Shown: positions 1-7,944, numbered from the stretch's first letter. The stretch is DNA of 64,000 bases from Streptomyces spinoverrucosus (GCF_006539505.1 NZ_BJND01000035.1:17697-81696); one strand, 5' to 3'. Notes: generated by a model from the sequence alone, not told the origin. Made by a program: numbers and translations.

Positions 1-446
1 ACTCCGAGGAAGCCCAGGCCCAGACCGGCGACCCGGACCCGGGTGGGCCGGTCCTCGGAGAGGGCGACCAGGGACAGGGCCATGCCCCACAGCGGTGAGG
101 TGGCGTTGCAGATGCCGGCGAGCGTGGACGGAATGGTCAGCTCGGCGTAGGCGAACAGGGAGAACGGCAGCGCGTTGAGCAGCAACGCGGCGACCGTCAG
201 ATGGGCCCAGGTGCGCGCCCCGCGCGGGAGCCGCTCGCGTTTCATGGCCAGCGCCGCCGCGAGTACCGCCGTACCGAACACCAGACGGCCGAGGGTCACC
301 TGGAAGGGGGCGTAGCCGTCGGTGCCCACCTTGATGAGCAGAAAGCTGAATCCCCAGACCAGCGACAGGGCGGCGAAGCGGATTCGCCAGTCGATCGTGC
401 GGCGGGCGGCCGGGGTGCGTAGAGGACCGTGGGTGGCTTTGGTCAT
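1..446 (-). CDS. EamA/DMT-family exporter, N-terminal part (runs off window)
   Basis: Reading the minus strand from the ATG at 446 gives an open frame to the window edge that begins MTKATHGPLRTPAARR and continues into hydrophobic helices such as LSLVWGFSFLLIKVG and LLLNALPFSLFAYAELTI. The helix pattern and the SLVWGxxF and LTIPSTLAGICNATSP signatures are typical of the ten-helix drug/metabolite transporter (EamA) family of inner-membrane exporters. An in-frame GTG at 458 is an alternative start; neither has a strong ribosome binding site. The gene is divergent from a LysR regulator, which usually indicates that the regulator controls this exporter. The substrate cannot be told. Only about 148 residues lie in the window. 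Confidence 0.85.
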   Translation of the reverse strand, partial: MTKATHGPLRTPAARRTIDWRIRFAALSLVWGFSFLLIKVGTDGYAPFQVTLGRLVFGTAVLAAALAMKRERLPRGARTWAHLTVAALLLNALPFSLFAYAELTIPSTLAGICNATSPLWGMALSLVALSEDRPTRVRVAGLGLGFLG

Positions 447-479
447 GGCGGTGGTCACGGAAGCAACCCTGCTGGAAAC

Positions 480-502
480 AATCTCGTAGCACAAGCGAGA
501 TT
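480..502. promoter_or_regulatory. LysR-type operator between eamA-like and lysR-like genes
   Basis: A perfect inverted repeat AATCTCG-N9-CGAGATT lies between the divergent genes. It contains the T-N11-A style interrupted dyad that LysR-type regulators bind. The 9-mer CTCGTAGCA occurs inside it and again at 516-524, giving a possible second half-site. Binding by the neighbouring LysR protein is inference. Confidence 0.6.
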
Positions 503-532
503 TCGCACGCTGAACCTCGTAGCATTGCTTAC

Positions 533-1435
533 ATGTTGAGCCTGGACCGTCTCCGCACCCTCGACGCTCTCGCCCGGCACGGCTCGGTGAGCGGCGCCGC
601 CGAAGGGCTGCACATCACGACCTCGGCCGTCTCCCAGCAGCTGGCCAAGCTGGAGCGCGAGGTCGGCCAGCAGTTGCTTGCCAAGCACGGGCGGGGCGTC
701 CGGCTCACCGACGCCGGCCGGCTGCTCGCCGAGCACGCGGCGCGCATCCTGTCGCAGGTCGCCCTCGCCCAGTCCGACCTGGAGGCCCAGCGCGGCCAGG
801 TCGCCGGTGAGCTGCGCCTGTCGGCGTTCCCGACCGCCGCGCGCGGACTGTTCCCCACCGCGCTCGCCACACTGCGCGCCGCGCATCCCGGGCTGCGGCT
901 GCGCACCTGCGAGCTGGAGCCGGAGCCCGGCATCCAGGGCGTGGTGCGCGGCGACCTCGACCTCGCGGTGGTGCTGGACTGGTACAACAAGCCGATGGCG
1001 CTGCCGGACGGCCTGGTCAAGGCGTCGATCCTGGACGACCCCGCCGATGTGGCGATGCCCGCCGGGCATCCGCTCGCCCGCCGGGACGAGGTGGACCTGG
1101 GGGAGTTCGCCGAGGACGAGTGGATCACCTGGGGCCAGGGCGAGTTCTGCCACGAGTGGCTGATGTTCACCCTGCGCTCGCGTGGCGTCGAGCCGATCCT
1201 CGGCCACCGCGCCGCCGAGACACACACCCAGCTGGCGCTGGTCGCCGCGGGGCTGGGCGTGTGCATCGCCCCGCTGCTGGGCCGTCATCCGATGCCCGCC
1301 GGAGTCGTCACCGTGCCGCTGAAGCAGCGGGTGCGGCGGCATGTGTACGTCGTCTGGCGGGCGGACGCCGACCGCCGCCCGTCGATCCGGGCGGCGGTCG
1401 CGGCGCTGCGGGCGGCGGGGGAGAGCGTCGGCTGA
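533..1435 (+). CDS. LysR-family transcriptional regulator
   Basis: The 300-residue product has the standard LysR layout. A winged helix-turn-helix occupies about residues 1-60 (LDRLRTLDALARHGSVSGAA, then HITTSAVSQQLAKLEREVG). A periplasmic-binding-protein-like effector domain follows from about residue 88 to the end. Length matches the family. The ATG at 533 is the first start after the operator dyad. It is divergent from the EamA-type exporter at 1-446, so the likely job is to switch that exporter on in response to its substrate. The effector is unknown. The 3' end faces a PNPOx-fold gene, with only 7 bases between the stops. Confidence 0.93.
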   Translation: MLSLDRLRTLDALARHGSVSGAAEGLHITTSAVSQQLAKLEREVGQQLLAKHGRGVRLTDAGRLLAEHAARILSQVALAQSDLEAQRGQVAGELRLSAFPTAARGLFPTALATLRAAHPGLRLRTCELEPEPGIQGVVRGDLDLAVVLDWYNKPMALPDGLVKASILDDPADVAMPAGHPLARRDEVDLGEFAEDEWITWGQGEFCHEWLMFTLRSRGVEPILGHRAAETHTQLALVAAGLGVCIAPLLGRHPMPAGVVTVPLKQRVRRHVYVVWRADADRRPSIRAAVAALRAAGESVG

Positions 1436-1442
1436 CCGCCCG

Positions 1443-1910
1443 CTAGAGCGACCCCAGCTTGCGGAAATCCCAGGACACCGTCTTCGACGGCGTGAGCCGC
1501 ACCCACGCGTGCCGCCCGTCGTGCGGCATCTCGTCCAGCCCGAAGTTCTTCCGGGCGAACAACGTCTCCGGCACGTCGAGTTCGGCGCACAGCTCCCCGG
1601 TGCGCGGGATCTCGCCCACGAACTCGACGGTCCCGGACAGCTCGACGCCGCGCAGTTCGTCGTACTCCTCACCGGTGTCGACCACGATCGCCACCCGCGG
1701 ATCGCGGCGCAGATCGGCCCACCGCTTGCTGCGCACCACGGAGTACAGCCACATCGACGTGCCGTCCCAGGCGAACCAGAGCGTGCTCACGTGCGGCGCC
1801 CCGTCGGCCGACACCGTGGCGACCCGGCAGGTGCGCTGGCTGGTCAGGAACTCGTCCAGCTCACCGGGCGTCATCATGATCTTCCGGCCCCGGCGCTGAG
1901 TGGCTGTCAT
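1443..1910 (-). CDS. Pyridoxamine 5'-phosphate oxidase-fold (FMN/F420-binding) protein
   Basis: The 155-residue protein carries the split-barrel fold signature of the PNPOx superfamily: FLTSQRTCRVATVSADGAP, then HVSTLWFAWDGTSMWLYSVV, then SKRWADLRRDPRVAIVVD. In actinobacteria most such proteins bind F420 or FMN and act in redox chemistry; the exact substrate is not visible. The ATG at 1910 is chosen because GAGGGG sits six bases upstream of it, although the frame stays open further 5'. It is divergent from the isochorismatase-fold gene at 2042 with about 130 bp between starts, so the two may share a control region. Confidence 0.85.
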   Translation of the reverse strand: MTATQRRGRKIMMTPGELDEFLTSQRTCRVATVSADGAPHVSTLWFAWDGTSMWLYSVVRSKRWADLRRDPRVAIVVDTGEEYDELRGVELSGTVEFVGEIPRTGELCAELDVPETLFARKNFGLDEMPHDGRHAWVRLTPSKTVSWDFRKLGSL

Positions 1911-2041
1911 GTGTTTCCCCTCGACTTCCCATCGAAAGAACGGCACCTGACGGTATGTCAGAAAGGATGGGCCGTCTTCCGTCCCCGTGCAATGGTGGTT
2001 AATCTCACCCGCTCCCACACCGTCGGCCAGCAGGGGGCACC

Positions 2042-2683
2042 ATGCCGTCGTCCGAACAGCTCAGCGAACTGCTCGACCCCGCGACCACGGTGCTCCTCAC
2101 CGTCGAGTGCCAGCAGGGCGTCGTCGGCCCGGACAGCGCCCTGCCGGAACTGGCGAAGGAGTTCCGCTCCTCGGGCGCCCTCGGCAATGTGGCCCGGCTG
2201 GTGGCCGCCGCCCACGAGAGCGGCATCCAGGTGATCCACGCCATCGCCGAACGCCGCCCCGACGGCCGCGGCGCGAGCCGCAACGCCCGCCTGTTCCGCG
2301 CCGCCGAACGGCTGCCCGTCCAGCAGCTGGCCGGCACCACGGCGGTGCGCGTCGCGGCTCCCATCGAGGTCGCCGACGAGGACTTCGTCGTACGACGGCT
2401 GCACGGCCTGTCGCCGATCCACGGCACCGACGTCGACGCGCTGCTGCGCAACCTCGGCTGCCGCACTCTGATCGTCACCGGCGTCTCCGCCAACGTGGCC
2501 GTGCCCAACGCGGTGTTCGACGCGGTGAACCTCGGCTACACGGCCGTGGTGCCGGCCGACGCCGTCGCGGGGGTGCCCGCCGACTACACCCCCGCGATCA
2601 TCCGCAACACCCTCGCATTGGTCGCCACGGTCGCGACCACGGACGAGGTGCTCGGCTGCTTCAAACGGCCGCGTCGCCGCTGA
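2042..2683 (+). CDS. Isochorismatase-fold (cysteine hydrolase superfamily) protein without catalytic Cys
   Basis: The 213-residue protein aligns by eye with the isochorismatase/cysteine hydrolase fold: TTVLLTVECQQGVVGP near the N terminus, DFVVRRLHGLSPIHGTDVDALL, and RTLIVTGVSANVAVPNAV. The usual catalytic triad is Asp-Lys-Cys. Here the first position is Glu22, the lysine position is Arg (118/119), and the nucleophile position is Ala153. Family members lacking the cysteine exist (isochorismatase PhzD uses only Asp and Lys), but here all three differ, so it may not be an amidohydrolase. The ATG at 2042 follows GGGGG with normal spacing. It ends 4 bases from the convergent Rieske gene. Confidence 0.85.
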   Translation: MPSSEQLSELLDPATTVLLTVECQQGVVGPDSALPELAKEFRSSGALGNVARLVAAAHESGIQVIHAIAERRPDGRGASRNARLFRAAERLPVQQLAGTTAVRVAAPIEVADEDFVVRRLHGLSPIHGTDVDALLRNLGCRTLIVTGVSANVAVPNAVFDAVNLGYTAVVPADAVAGVPADYTPAIIRNTLALVATVATTDEVLGCFKRPRRR

Positions 2684-2686
2684 CCG

Positions 2687-3160
2687 TCAGACGAGACGGA
2701 TCTCGTCCCCCTCCACGGTGATGTTCTCGGCGGCCAGTGGCTGGGTCGCCGGGCCCTTCTTCACGCTGCCGTCGGTGGCGGAGAAGTGGCTGTCGTGACA
2801 GGGGCAGATGATGACCCCGTCCCTGACGTCCTTCACCGCGCAGCCCTGGTGGGTGCACTTGGAGGAGAACGCCTTGTAGTCGCCCGCCGCCGGCTGGGTG
2901 ACCACCACGTCGCCGAAGACCATCCCGCCGCCCTCGGGGACGTCGGCGGTCTTGCCGAGGACAGTGCCGACCCCGGCGCCTGCACCGGCCCCGGCACCGG
3001 ACTCGGAACCGGACTCGGCACCGGACTCGGAACCGGATCCGGACGAGTCGTCGCCCGACCCGCACGCGGTCAGCGCGACGGCGAGCCCGGCGGCCCCGGC
3101 CGCCGCCATGACGGTACGACGGGCCGGACCCGACTCGGTGTGAAGCGATTCGCTGGACAT
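2687..3160 (-). CDS. Rieske [2Fe-2S] lipoprotein, Tat-exported
   Basis: The 157-residue protein begins with a twin-arginine leader (RR at 14-15, followed by AAAGAAGLAVALTAC) that ends in a lipobox with Cys33, so it is probably a membrane-anchored extracytoplasmic lipoprotein. A Gly/Ser/Glu linker of about 30 residues, made of short GSESGA-type repeats, precedes the Rieske domain. Cluster ligands are Cys102-x-His104 and Cys119-x-x-His122, and Cys107 and Cys121 can form the usual disulfide. It most resembles stand-alone actinobacterial Rieske proteins of unknown electron partner and not the QcrA subunit, which is longer and has transmembrane helices. The gene has no operon partner here. Confidence 0.9.
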   Translation of the reverse strand: MSSESLHTESGPARRTVMAAAGAAGLAVALTACGSGDDSSGSGSESGAESGSESGAGAGAGAGVGTVLGKTADVPEGGGMVFGDVVVTQPAAGDYKAFSSKCTHQGCAVKDVRDGVIICPCHDSHFSATDGSVKKGPATQPLAAENITVEGDEIRLV

Positions 3161-3287
3161 GCTGACGTTTCCTTCCGCGGACGTTGCCTGATCTCCTAGC
3201 TGATCTGTTCAGCAGTACGGCCGCAAGACGGCCCGGGTTCAACCGCCACGGCGAACTTTCACCCGAACACCCCAGTAGCCTGGGGCG

Positions 3288-4043
3288 ATGCTCAAGGAAG
3301 TCATCGCGACCCGCTACATCACACCGCTGCGTGAGGGCGGCTCGCTGCCGGGACTCGTCGAGGCCGACGACTTCGGGACGTACGTGTTGAAGTTCACCGG
3401 CGCCGGGCAGGGCCGCAAGACACTCGTCGCGGAGGTCGTCTGCGGCGAACTCGCCCGCCGGCTCGGCTTCCGCGTGCCCCGCCTGGCGACCGTCGAGCTG
3501 GACCCGGTCCTCGGGCTCGGCGAACCCGAACAGCAGGTCCAGGAGCTGCTCAGGTCCAGCGGCGGCACCAACCTCGGCATGGACTTCCTGTCCGGGGCGC
3601 TCGGCTTCGACCCCCTCGCCTTCACGGTGAGCCCCGAGGAGGCCGGCCGGATTGTCTGGTTCGACGCGCTGGTGAACAACGTCGACCGCTCCTGGCGCAA
3701 CCCCAACCTGCTGATGTGGCACGGCGAGCTGTGGCTCATCGACCACGGCGCCACCATGATCTGGCACCACAACTGGCCCGGCGCCGCGGCCTTCGCCGCC
3801 CGCCCGTACGACGCTTCCGACCACGCCCTGCACTCCTTCGCGCCGGACGTCGCCGCGGCCGCCGCCGCGCTCGCACCCCTGGTCACCGAGGAACTGCTGG
3901 CCGAGGTCACCGCCGAGATCCCCGACGCCTGGCTGACCGGCGAGCCCGGCCTCGACACACCGGACGACCTGCGCCGGGCCTACGCACACGAGCTGTTCGC
4001 GCGTGCCGCCGTCATCCACGAACGCATCGAGGGGGTCAAGTGA
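3288..4043 (+). CDS. HipA-like kinase-fold protein
   Basis: This 251-residue protein matches the stand-alone HipA-like kinase family that in many bacteria precedes a DUF3037 gene. Visible elements are TYVLKFTGAGQGRKTLVAEVVCGELARRLG (nucleotide/helix region), ALVNNVDRSWRNPNLLMWHGELWLIDHG (catalytic loop with N-x-D-R and the LIDHG metal-binding motif) and a helical C terminus. HipA proper is a serine kinase toxin of persistence modules; no HipB antitoxin lies here, so toxin function is not implied. A TAGCCT box at 3276-3281 lies six bases before the ATG, suggesting a leaderless transcript. The stop overlaps the next gene's GTG by 4 bp, so both proteins are probably made together. Confidence 0.85.
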   Translation: MLKEVIATRYITPLREGGSLPGLVEADDFGTYVLKFTGAGQGRKTLVAEVVCGELARRLGFRVPRLATVELDPVLGLGEPEQQVQELLRSSGGTNLGMDFLSGALGFDPLAFTVSPEEAGRIVWFDALVNNVDRSWRNPNLLMWHGELWLIDHGATMIWHHNWPGAAAFAARPYDASDHALHSFAPDVAAAAAALAPLVTEELLAEVTAEIPDAWLTGEPGLDTPDDLRRAYAHELFARAAVIHERIEGVK

Positions 4044-4465
4044 GCGAGCCGATCGAGCGCCACATCACCAGGGCCGGTCAGGGCGGCGGCCGGGATGTCT
4101 TCGAGTACGCCCTGCTGCGCGTCGTACCGCGCATCGAGCGCGGCGAGTGCATCAACGCGGGGGTGCTCGTGTACTGCCGCGCCAAGGCGTACGTCGGCGC
4201 CCGCACCCACCTGGACGAGGCGCGGCTGCTGGCCCTGGACCCGGACGCGGACGTGGCCGGCGTGCGTGCCGCGCTGCGCGCGGTGGAGGGCGTGTGCGGG
4301 GGCGGGGAGGCGGCCGGGCAGGCGGTGGGGGACGACGCCGGGCGGCGTTTTCGCTGGCTGATTGCGCCCCGCTCCACGGTCGTCCAGCCCGGGCCCGTAC
4401 ACACCGGGCTCACCGCCGATCCGGTGGCCGAGACCGAACGGCTGCTCGACCTGCTCGTGAGGTGA
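4040..4465 (+). CDS. DUF3037 protein, partner of the HipA-like kinase
   Basis: The GTG at 4040 overlaps the stop of the kinase-like gene (GTGA), and the frame encodes 141 residues. FEYALLRVVPRIERGECINAGVLVYC is the DUF3037 signature, followed by DEARLLALDPDADV and a tail ending TERLLDLLVR. No catalytic motif is recognised. The kinase/DUF3037 pair is conserved as a two-gene unit across bacteria, which implies a shared function (substrate, adaptor or inhibitor of the kinase), but I know of no established activity. The coupling means stoichiometric expression is likely. Confidence 0.85.
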   Translation: MSEPIERHITRAGQGGGRDVFEYALLRVVPRIERGECINAGVLVYCRAKAYVGARTHLDEARLLALDPDADVAGVRAALRAVEGVCGGGEAAGQAVGDDAGRRFRWLIAPRSTVVQPGPVHTGLTADPVAETERLLDLLVR

Positions 4466-4490
4466 TGGATCACATGCACCCGATGGGCCG

Positions 4491-4519
4491 TTGACACCGG
4501 GTGCCAGGGCTTCTAGCGT
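4491..4519 (+). promoter_or_regulatory. Vegetative-type promoter for the SDR operon
   Basis: TTGACA at 4491-4496 and TAGCGT at 4514-4519 are separated by exactly 17 bases, which matches the HrdB-type consensus. Transcription would start near 4526, giving a leader of about 75 nt before the ATG at 4601. The start codon there is preceded by the ribosome site AAGGGCGAGGAG. The segment ACTAAGCGGTCGCT lies just after the box and could be a regulator site. Confidence 0.6.
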
Positions 4520-4600
4520 CACGTCTGCTGAAGGTACTAAGCGGTCGCTCATCGGAGAGTGTGCCGCTGAGCCGCATCCCAAGGGCGAGGAGAAGCAGCA

Positions 4601-5362
4601 ATGTCCACCACTGAGCAGCGGGTCGCAGTCGTCACCGGCGCCGCGCGCGGCATCGGCGCCGCCACCGCCGTACGCCTGGCGGCCGAGGGCCGCGCGGTCG
4701 CCGTGCTCGACCTCGACGAGGCCGCCTGCAAGGACACCGTGGAGAAGATCACCGCGGCCGGCGGCAAGGCCATCGCGGTCGGCTGCGACGTCTCCGACGA
4801 GGCGCAGGTCGAGGCGGCCGTCGCCCGCGTCGCCGAGGAGCTCGGCGCGCCGACGATCCTCGTCAACAACGCGGGCGTGCTCCGCGACAACCTGCTGTTC
4901 AAGATGAGCGTCGTCGACTGGGACACCGTCATGAACGTGCACCTGCGCGGCGCCTTCCTGATGTCGAAGGCCTGCCAGAAGTACATGGTCGACGCGGGCT
5001 TCGGCCGGATCGTCAACCTCTCCTCGTCCTCCGCGCTCGGCAACCGCGGCCAGGTCAACTACTCGGCCGCCAAGGCGGGTCTGCAGGGCTTCACCAAGAC
5101 CCTCGCCAAGGAGCTCGGCAAGTTCGGCGTCACCGCCAACGCCGTCGCCCCCGGCTTCATCGCCACCGACATGACCGCCGCGACCGCCGAGCGGGTCGGC
5201 ATGGGCTTCGAGGACTTCAAGGCCGCCGCGGCCTCCATGATCCCCGTCCAGCGCGTCGGCGAGCCCGAAGACATCGCCAACGCCATCGCCTTCTTCACGG
5301 GCGACGCGGCCGGCTTCGTCTCCGGCCAGGTGCTGTACGTCGCCGGCGGACCGCTCGACTAG
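4601..5362 (+). CDS. fabG: FabG-type short-chain dehydrogenase/reductase
   Basis: The 253-residue protein has all classical SDR motifs: TGAARGIG at about residues 12-19 (NAD(P)-binding turn), NNAG near 90, NLSSSSALG with the catalytic serine, Tyr155 and Lys159 in NYSAAKAG, and the PGFIATDM turn. It is closest in style to 3-oxoacyl-[ACP] reductases; the closing segment SGQVLYVAGGPLD is typical of FabG. A second SDR starts 11 bases after its stop, so the two form an operon. Whether it serves fatty acid synthesis, beta-oxidation or another carbonyl reduction cannot be settled from sequence. The symbol marks the family, not an established role. Confidence 0.88.
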   Translation: MSTTEQRVAVVTGAARGIGAATAVRLAAEGRAVAVLDLDEAACKDTVEKITAAGGKAIAVGCDVSDEAQVEAAVARVAEELGAPTILVNNAGVLRDNLLFKMSVVDWDTVMNVHLRGAFLMSKACQKYMVDAGFGRIVNLSSSSALGNRGQVNYSAAKAGLQGFTKTLAKELGKFGVTANAVAPGFIATDMTAATAERVGMGFEDFKAAAASMIPVQRVGEPEDIANAIAFFTGDAAGFVSGQVLYVAGGPLD

Positions 5363-5373
5363 GGGGCACGGAC

Positions 5374-6135
5374 ATGACTGAACTGCCTGAACTCTCCGGC
5401 AAGGTCGCGCTCGTCACGGGCGCCAGCCGCGGCATCGGCTACGGCGTCGCCGAGGCCCTGGTGGCACGCGGTGACCGCGTCTGCATCACCGGCCGCAATG
5501 AGGACGCCCTGAAGGAGGCCGTCGAGCAGCTCGGCGCCGACCGGGTCATCGGCGTCGCCGGCAAGGCCCACGACGTCGACCACCAGGCCGTCGCCGTCGA
5601 GCGCACGATGGAGGCCTTCGGCCGGGTCGACTACCTGGTCAACAACGCCGGTACGAACCCGGTGTTCGGGCCGATCGCCGACCTCGACCTCGATGTCGCG
5701 CGCAAGGTCTTCGAGACCAACGTGGTCTCGGCGCTCGGCTTCGCGCAGAAGACCTGGCACGCCTGGCAGAAGGACAACGGCGGCGCCATCGTCAACATCG
5801 CGTCCGTGGCCGGCGTCTCCGCCTCGCCCTTCATCGGCGCGTACGGCATCAGCAAGGCCGCGATGATCAACCTGACCCTGCAGCTGGCGCACGAGTTCGC
5901 GCCCAAGGTGCGGGTGAACGCGATCGCCCCGGCGGTGGTGAAGACCAAGTTCGCGCAGGCCCTGTACGAGGGCCGGGAGGCGGAGGCCGCCGCGGCCTAC
6001 CCGCTGGGCCGGCTCGGCGTGCCCTCGGACATCGGCGGCGCCGCCGCGTTCCTCACCTCGGCGCAGGCCGACTGGATCACCGGGCAGACGCTCGTCGTGG
6101 ACGGCGGCATCTTCCTCAACGCCGGGGTCGGCTGA
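5374..6135 (+). CDS. FabG-like short-chain dehydrogenase/reductase, second copy
   Basis: The product is 253 residues, the same length as its neighbour, but only distantly similar to it. TGASRGIG at about 15-22 binds the cofactor, NNAG follows near 90, NIASVAGVSASP carries the catalytic serine, and Tyr157 and Lys161 lie in AYGISKAAM. The C terminus ends in WITGQTLVVDGGIF, the usual SDR closing motif. It is co-transcribed with the preceding SDR (11-bp gap, RBS GGGGCACGG). The pair probably acts on related acyl or keto substrates. A 228-bp gap with palindromes separates it from the next gene. Confidence 0.88.
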   Translation: MTELPELSGKVALVTGASRGIGYGVAEALVARGDRVCITGRNEDALKEAVEQLGADRVIGVAGKAHDVDHQAVAVERTMEAFGRVDYLVNNAGTNPVFGPIADLDLDVARKVFETNVVSALGFAQKTWHAWQKDNGGAIVNIASVAGVSASPFIGAYGISKAAMINLTLQLAHEFAPKVRVNAIAPAVVKTKFAQALYEGREAEAAAAYPLGRLGVPSDIGGAAAFLTSAQADWITGQTLVVDGGIFLNAGVG

Positions 6136-6195
6136 CCGGATCGGGCTTTTCGGACAGGGGCGCCGTTTCTGTCGACGGGTGGTCGCGTGACGCGA

Positions 6196-6264
6196 TTCCG
6201 TTGACGGAAGCGGCGCCTCTGTCGACATATCGTCGCCGTACAGGGCGATGACAACGTCGTCATC
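6196..6264. promoter_or_regulatory. Two palindromes upstream of the ABC binding lipoprotein gene
   Basis: TTCCG-TTGA-CGGAA (6196-6209) and GATGAC-N6-GTCATC (6247-6264) are perfect dyads in the intergenic region. The 9-mer TCTGTCGAC also occurs twice nearby (in GTTTCTGTCGACGG and GCCTCTGTCGACAT). These look like regulator sites for the lipoprotein gene starting at 6364, but no regulator gene is adjacent. Confidence 0.4.
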
Positions 6265-6363
6265 CGGAAGCTGATCAACGACCTGGCGCAAGTACGTTTC
6301 AGGCCGTCTACGCCTGCGATAGTGTCTGCCGACCCTTGGTATGGCAGATCGAGGAGCGTGCGC

Positions 6364-7944
6364 GTGTTCAACCGGAACCGAGGCCTGCGGCAAGTGGCGG
6401 CGATCGCTTCCATATCCCTGGTGGCCGGGTGCGGCATGTTTTCGGACGGCGACCCCGCCGAGGGCGGTCCGATCGTCGTGGGGACCACCAGCGCCCCCAG
6501 CACGCTGGATCCGGCCGCCTCCTGGGACGGCTCCTGGGAGCTGTTCCGCAACATCTACCAGACGCTGCTGAGCTACCCGAACGGCGCCACCTCGCCCCAG
6601 CCCGACGCCGCCCAGAGCTGCGAGTTCACCGACTCGGCCAACCGGGTGTACCGCTGCGAGCTGCGCGAGGGGCTGACCTTCTCCGACGGCGACGCGCTCG
6701 ACGCGCAGGCCGTCAAGCACTCCATCGACCGGATCCTGGCCATCAACGCGCCGAGCGGCCCCGCCGGGCTGCTGGGCAGCCTGGACCGGGTGCAGGCGGT
6801 CGGGGACCGCGAGGTCGTCTTCCACCTCAAGACGTCCGACGCCACCTTCCCGTTCGTGCTCGCCACCCCCGCCATGTCCGTCGTCGACCCCGACGACTAC
6901 CCGGCCGACCGCCTCCGCGAGGACGGCGCCGTCACCGGCTCCGGACCGTACGTCCTGGACTCCTACGACGAGGGCGCGCGGGCCGAACTCGTGCGCAACG
7001 ACAGCTACAAGGGCTTCGCCGAGCGAAGAAACGATGCGGTCACCATCCGTTACTTCCAGGACTCCGGCGCCATGGTCAAGGCACTGCGCGACCAGGACAT
7101 CGACCTGACCTACCGCGGCCTCGCCGCCGACGACATCGTCGCCCTCCAGAGCAAGGGCGCCGACGAGACCCTGCAACTCGTCGAGGGCGCGGGTGCCGAC
7201 ATCAGCTACCTGGTGTTCAACCCGCGGGACGAGTGGGCCGGGAAGCCGGCCGTGCGCCGGGCCGTCGCCCAGGTCGTCGACCGGGCGACCATCGCCCACC
7301 GCATCTACAAGGACACCGTCGACCCGCTGTACTCGATGGTCCCCAAGGGCCTCACCGGCCACACCACCGGCTTCTTCGACAACTTCGGCGACCCCGACCC
7401 GGACAAGGCCCGCCAGATCCTCACCGAGGCCGGCATCACCGAGCCGGTCCCGCTCACCCTCTGGTACACCACCGACCGCTACGGCTCCGAGACCGCCGTG
7501 CTGTTCAAGGAGCTCAAGCGGCAGCTGGAGGCCTCCGGTCTGTTCGAGATCACCCTGAAGAGCAGGCCCTGGAAGACTTACGTCGAGGGCTACCAGAAGG
7601 GCGAGTACCCGGTGTTCGGGCGCGGCTGGTTCCCCGACTTCCCGGACGCCGACAACTACATCGCGCCCTTCGTCGGCGAACAGAACGCCCTCGGTACGCC
7701 CTACCCCGCCCCCAAGATCACCGAGGAGCTGCTGCCCCGCTCCCGCCGCGAGAGCGACCGCGCCCAGGTGGAGGCCGACTTCGAGGAGGCCCAGCAGATC
7801 CTCGTCCAGGACGCGCGGCTGCTGCCGCTGTGGCAGGGCAAGCAGTACGTCGCCGCCAGCGCGGAGATCTCCGGCGCCGAGCGCTCGCTGGACCCGTCGA
7901 CGATCATGATGGTGTGGGAGCTGTACCGGAAGACCAGCTGGTGA
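6364..7944 (+). CDS. ABC transporter substrate-binding lipoprotein, peptide/nickel type (SBP family 5)
   Basis: The GTG at 6364 is chosen because GAGGAG lies seven bases upstream; the frame is open further 5'. The 526-residue product starts with a lipoprotein signal ending in LVAGC (Cys23). The mature part shows the family-5 features: VVGTTSAPSTLDPAASWD, YRCELREGLTFSDGDALDAQAVKHSIDR, SGPYVLDSYDEG, and a C-terminal lobe with WYTTDRYGSETAVLFKELKRQLE. This family binds oligopeptides, nickel or similar ligands outside the membrane and hands them to an ABC permease. No permease or ATPase genes are next to it, so it may be an orphan or share a distant transporter. Confidence 0.9.
   Translation: MFNRNRGLRQVAAIASISLVAGCGMFSDGDPAEGGPIVVGTTSAPSTLDPAASWDGSWELFRNIYQTLLSYPNGATSPQPDAAQSCEFTDSANRVYRCELREGLTFSDGDALDAQAVKHSIDRILAINAPSGPAGLLGSLDRVQAVGDREVVFHLKTSDATFPFVLATPAMSVVDPDDYPADRLREDGAVTGSGPYVLDSYDEGARAELVRNDSYKGFAERRNDAVTIRYFQDSGAMVKALRDQDIDLTYRGLAADDIVALQSKGADETLQLVEGAGADISYLVFNPRDEWAGKPAVRRAVAQVVDRATIAHRIYKDTVDPLYSMVPKGLTGHTTGFFDNFGDPDPDKARQILTEAGITEPVPLTLWYTTDRYGSETAVLFKELKRQLEASGLFEITLKSRPWKTYVEGYQKGEYPVFGRGWFPDFPDADNYIAPFVGEQNALGTPYPAPKITEELLPRSRRESDRAQVEADFEEAQQILVQDARLLPLWQGKQYVAASAEISGAERSLDPSTIMMVWELYRKTSW

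Noticed and set aside
455..1672. Long open frames antisense to the LysR and PNPOx genes
   Set aside because: Their products are Arg/Pro/Gly-rich, lack domains, and mirror the high-G+C codon structure of the real genes.
3288..4465. Classical hipBA toxin-antitoxin operon
   Set aside because: The upstream gene is not a HipB-like helix-turn-helix protein, and the kinase belongs to the short stand-alone group with DUF3037.
5359..7362. 667-codon minus-strand frame opposite the SDR and lipoprotein genes
   Set aside because: Composition is that of a shadow frame (Asp/Gly/Val/Arg repeats) and it spans two well-supported plus-strand genes.
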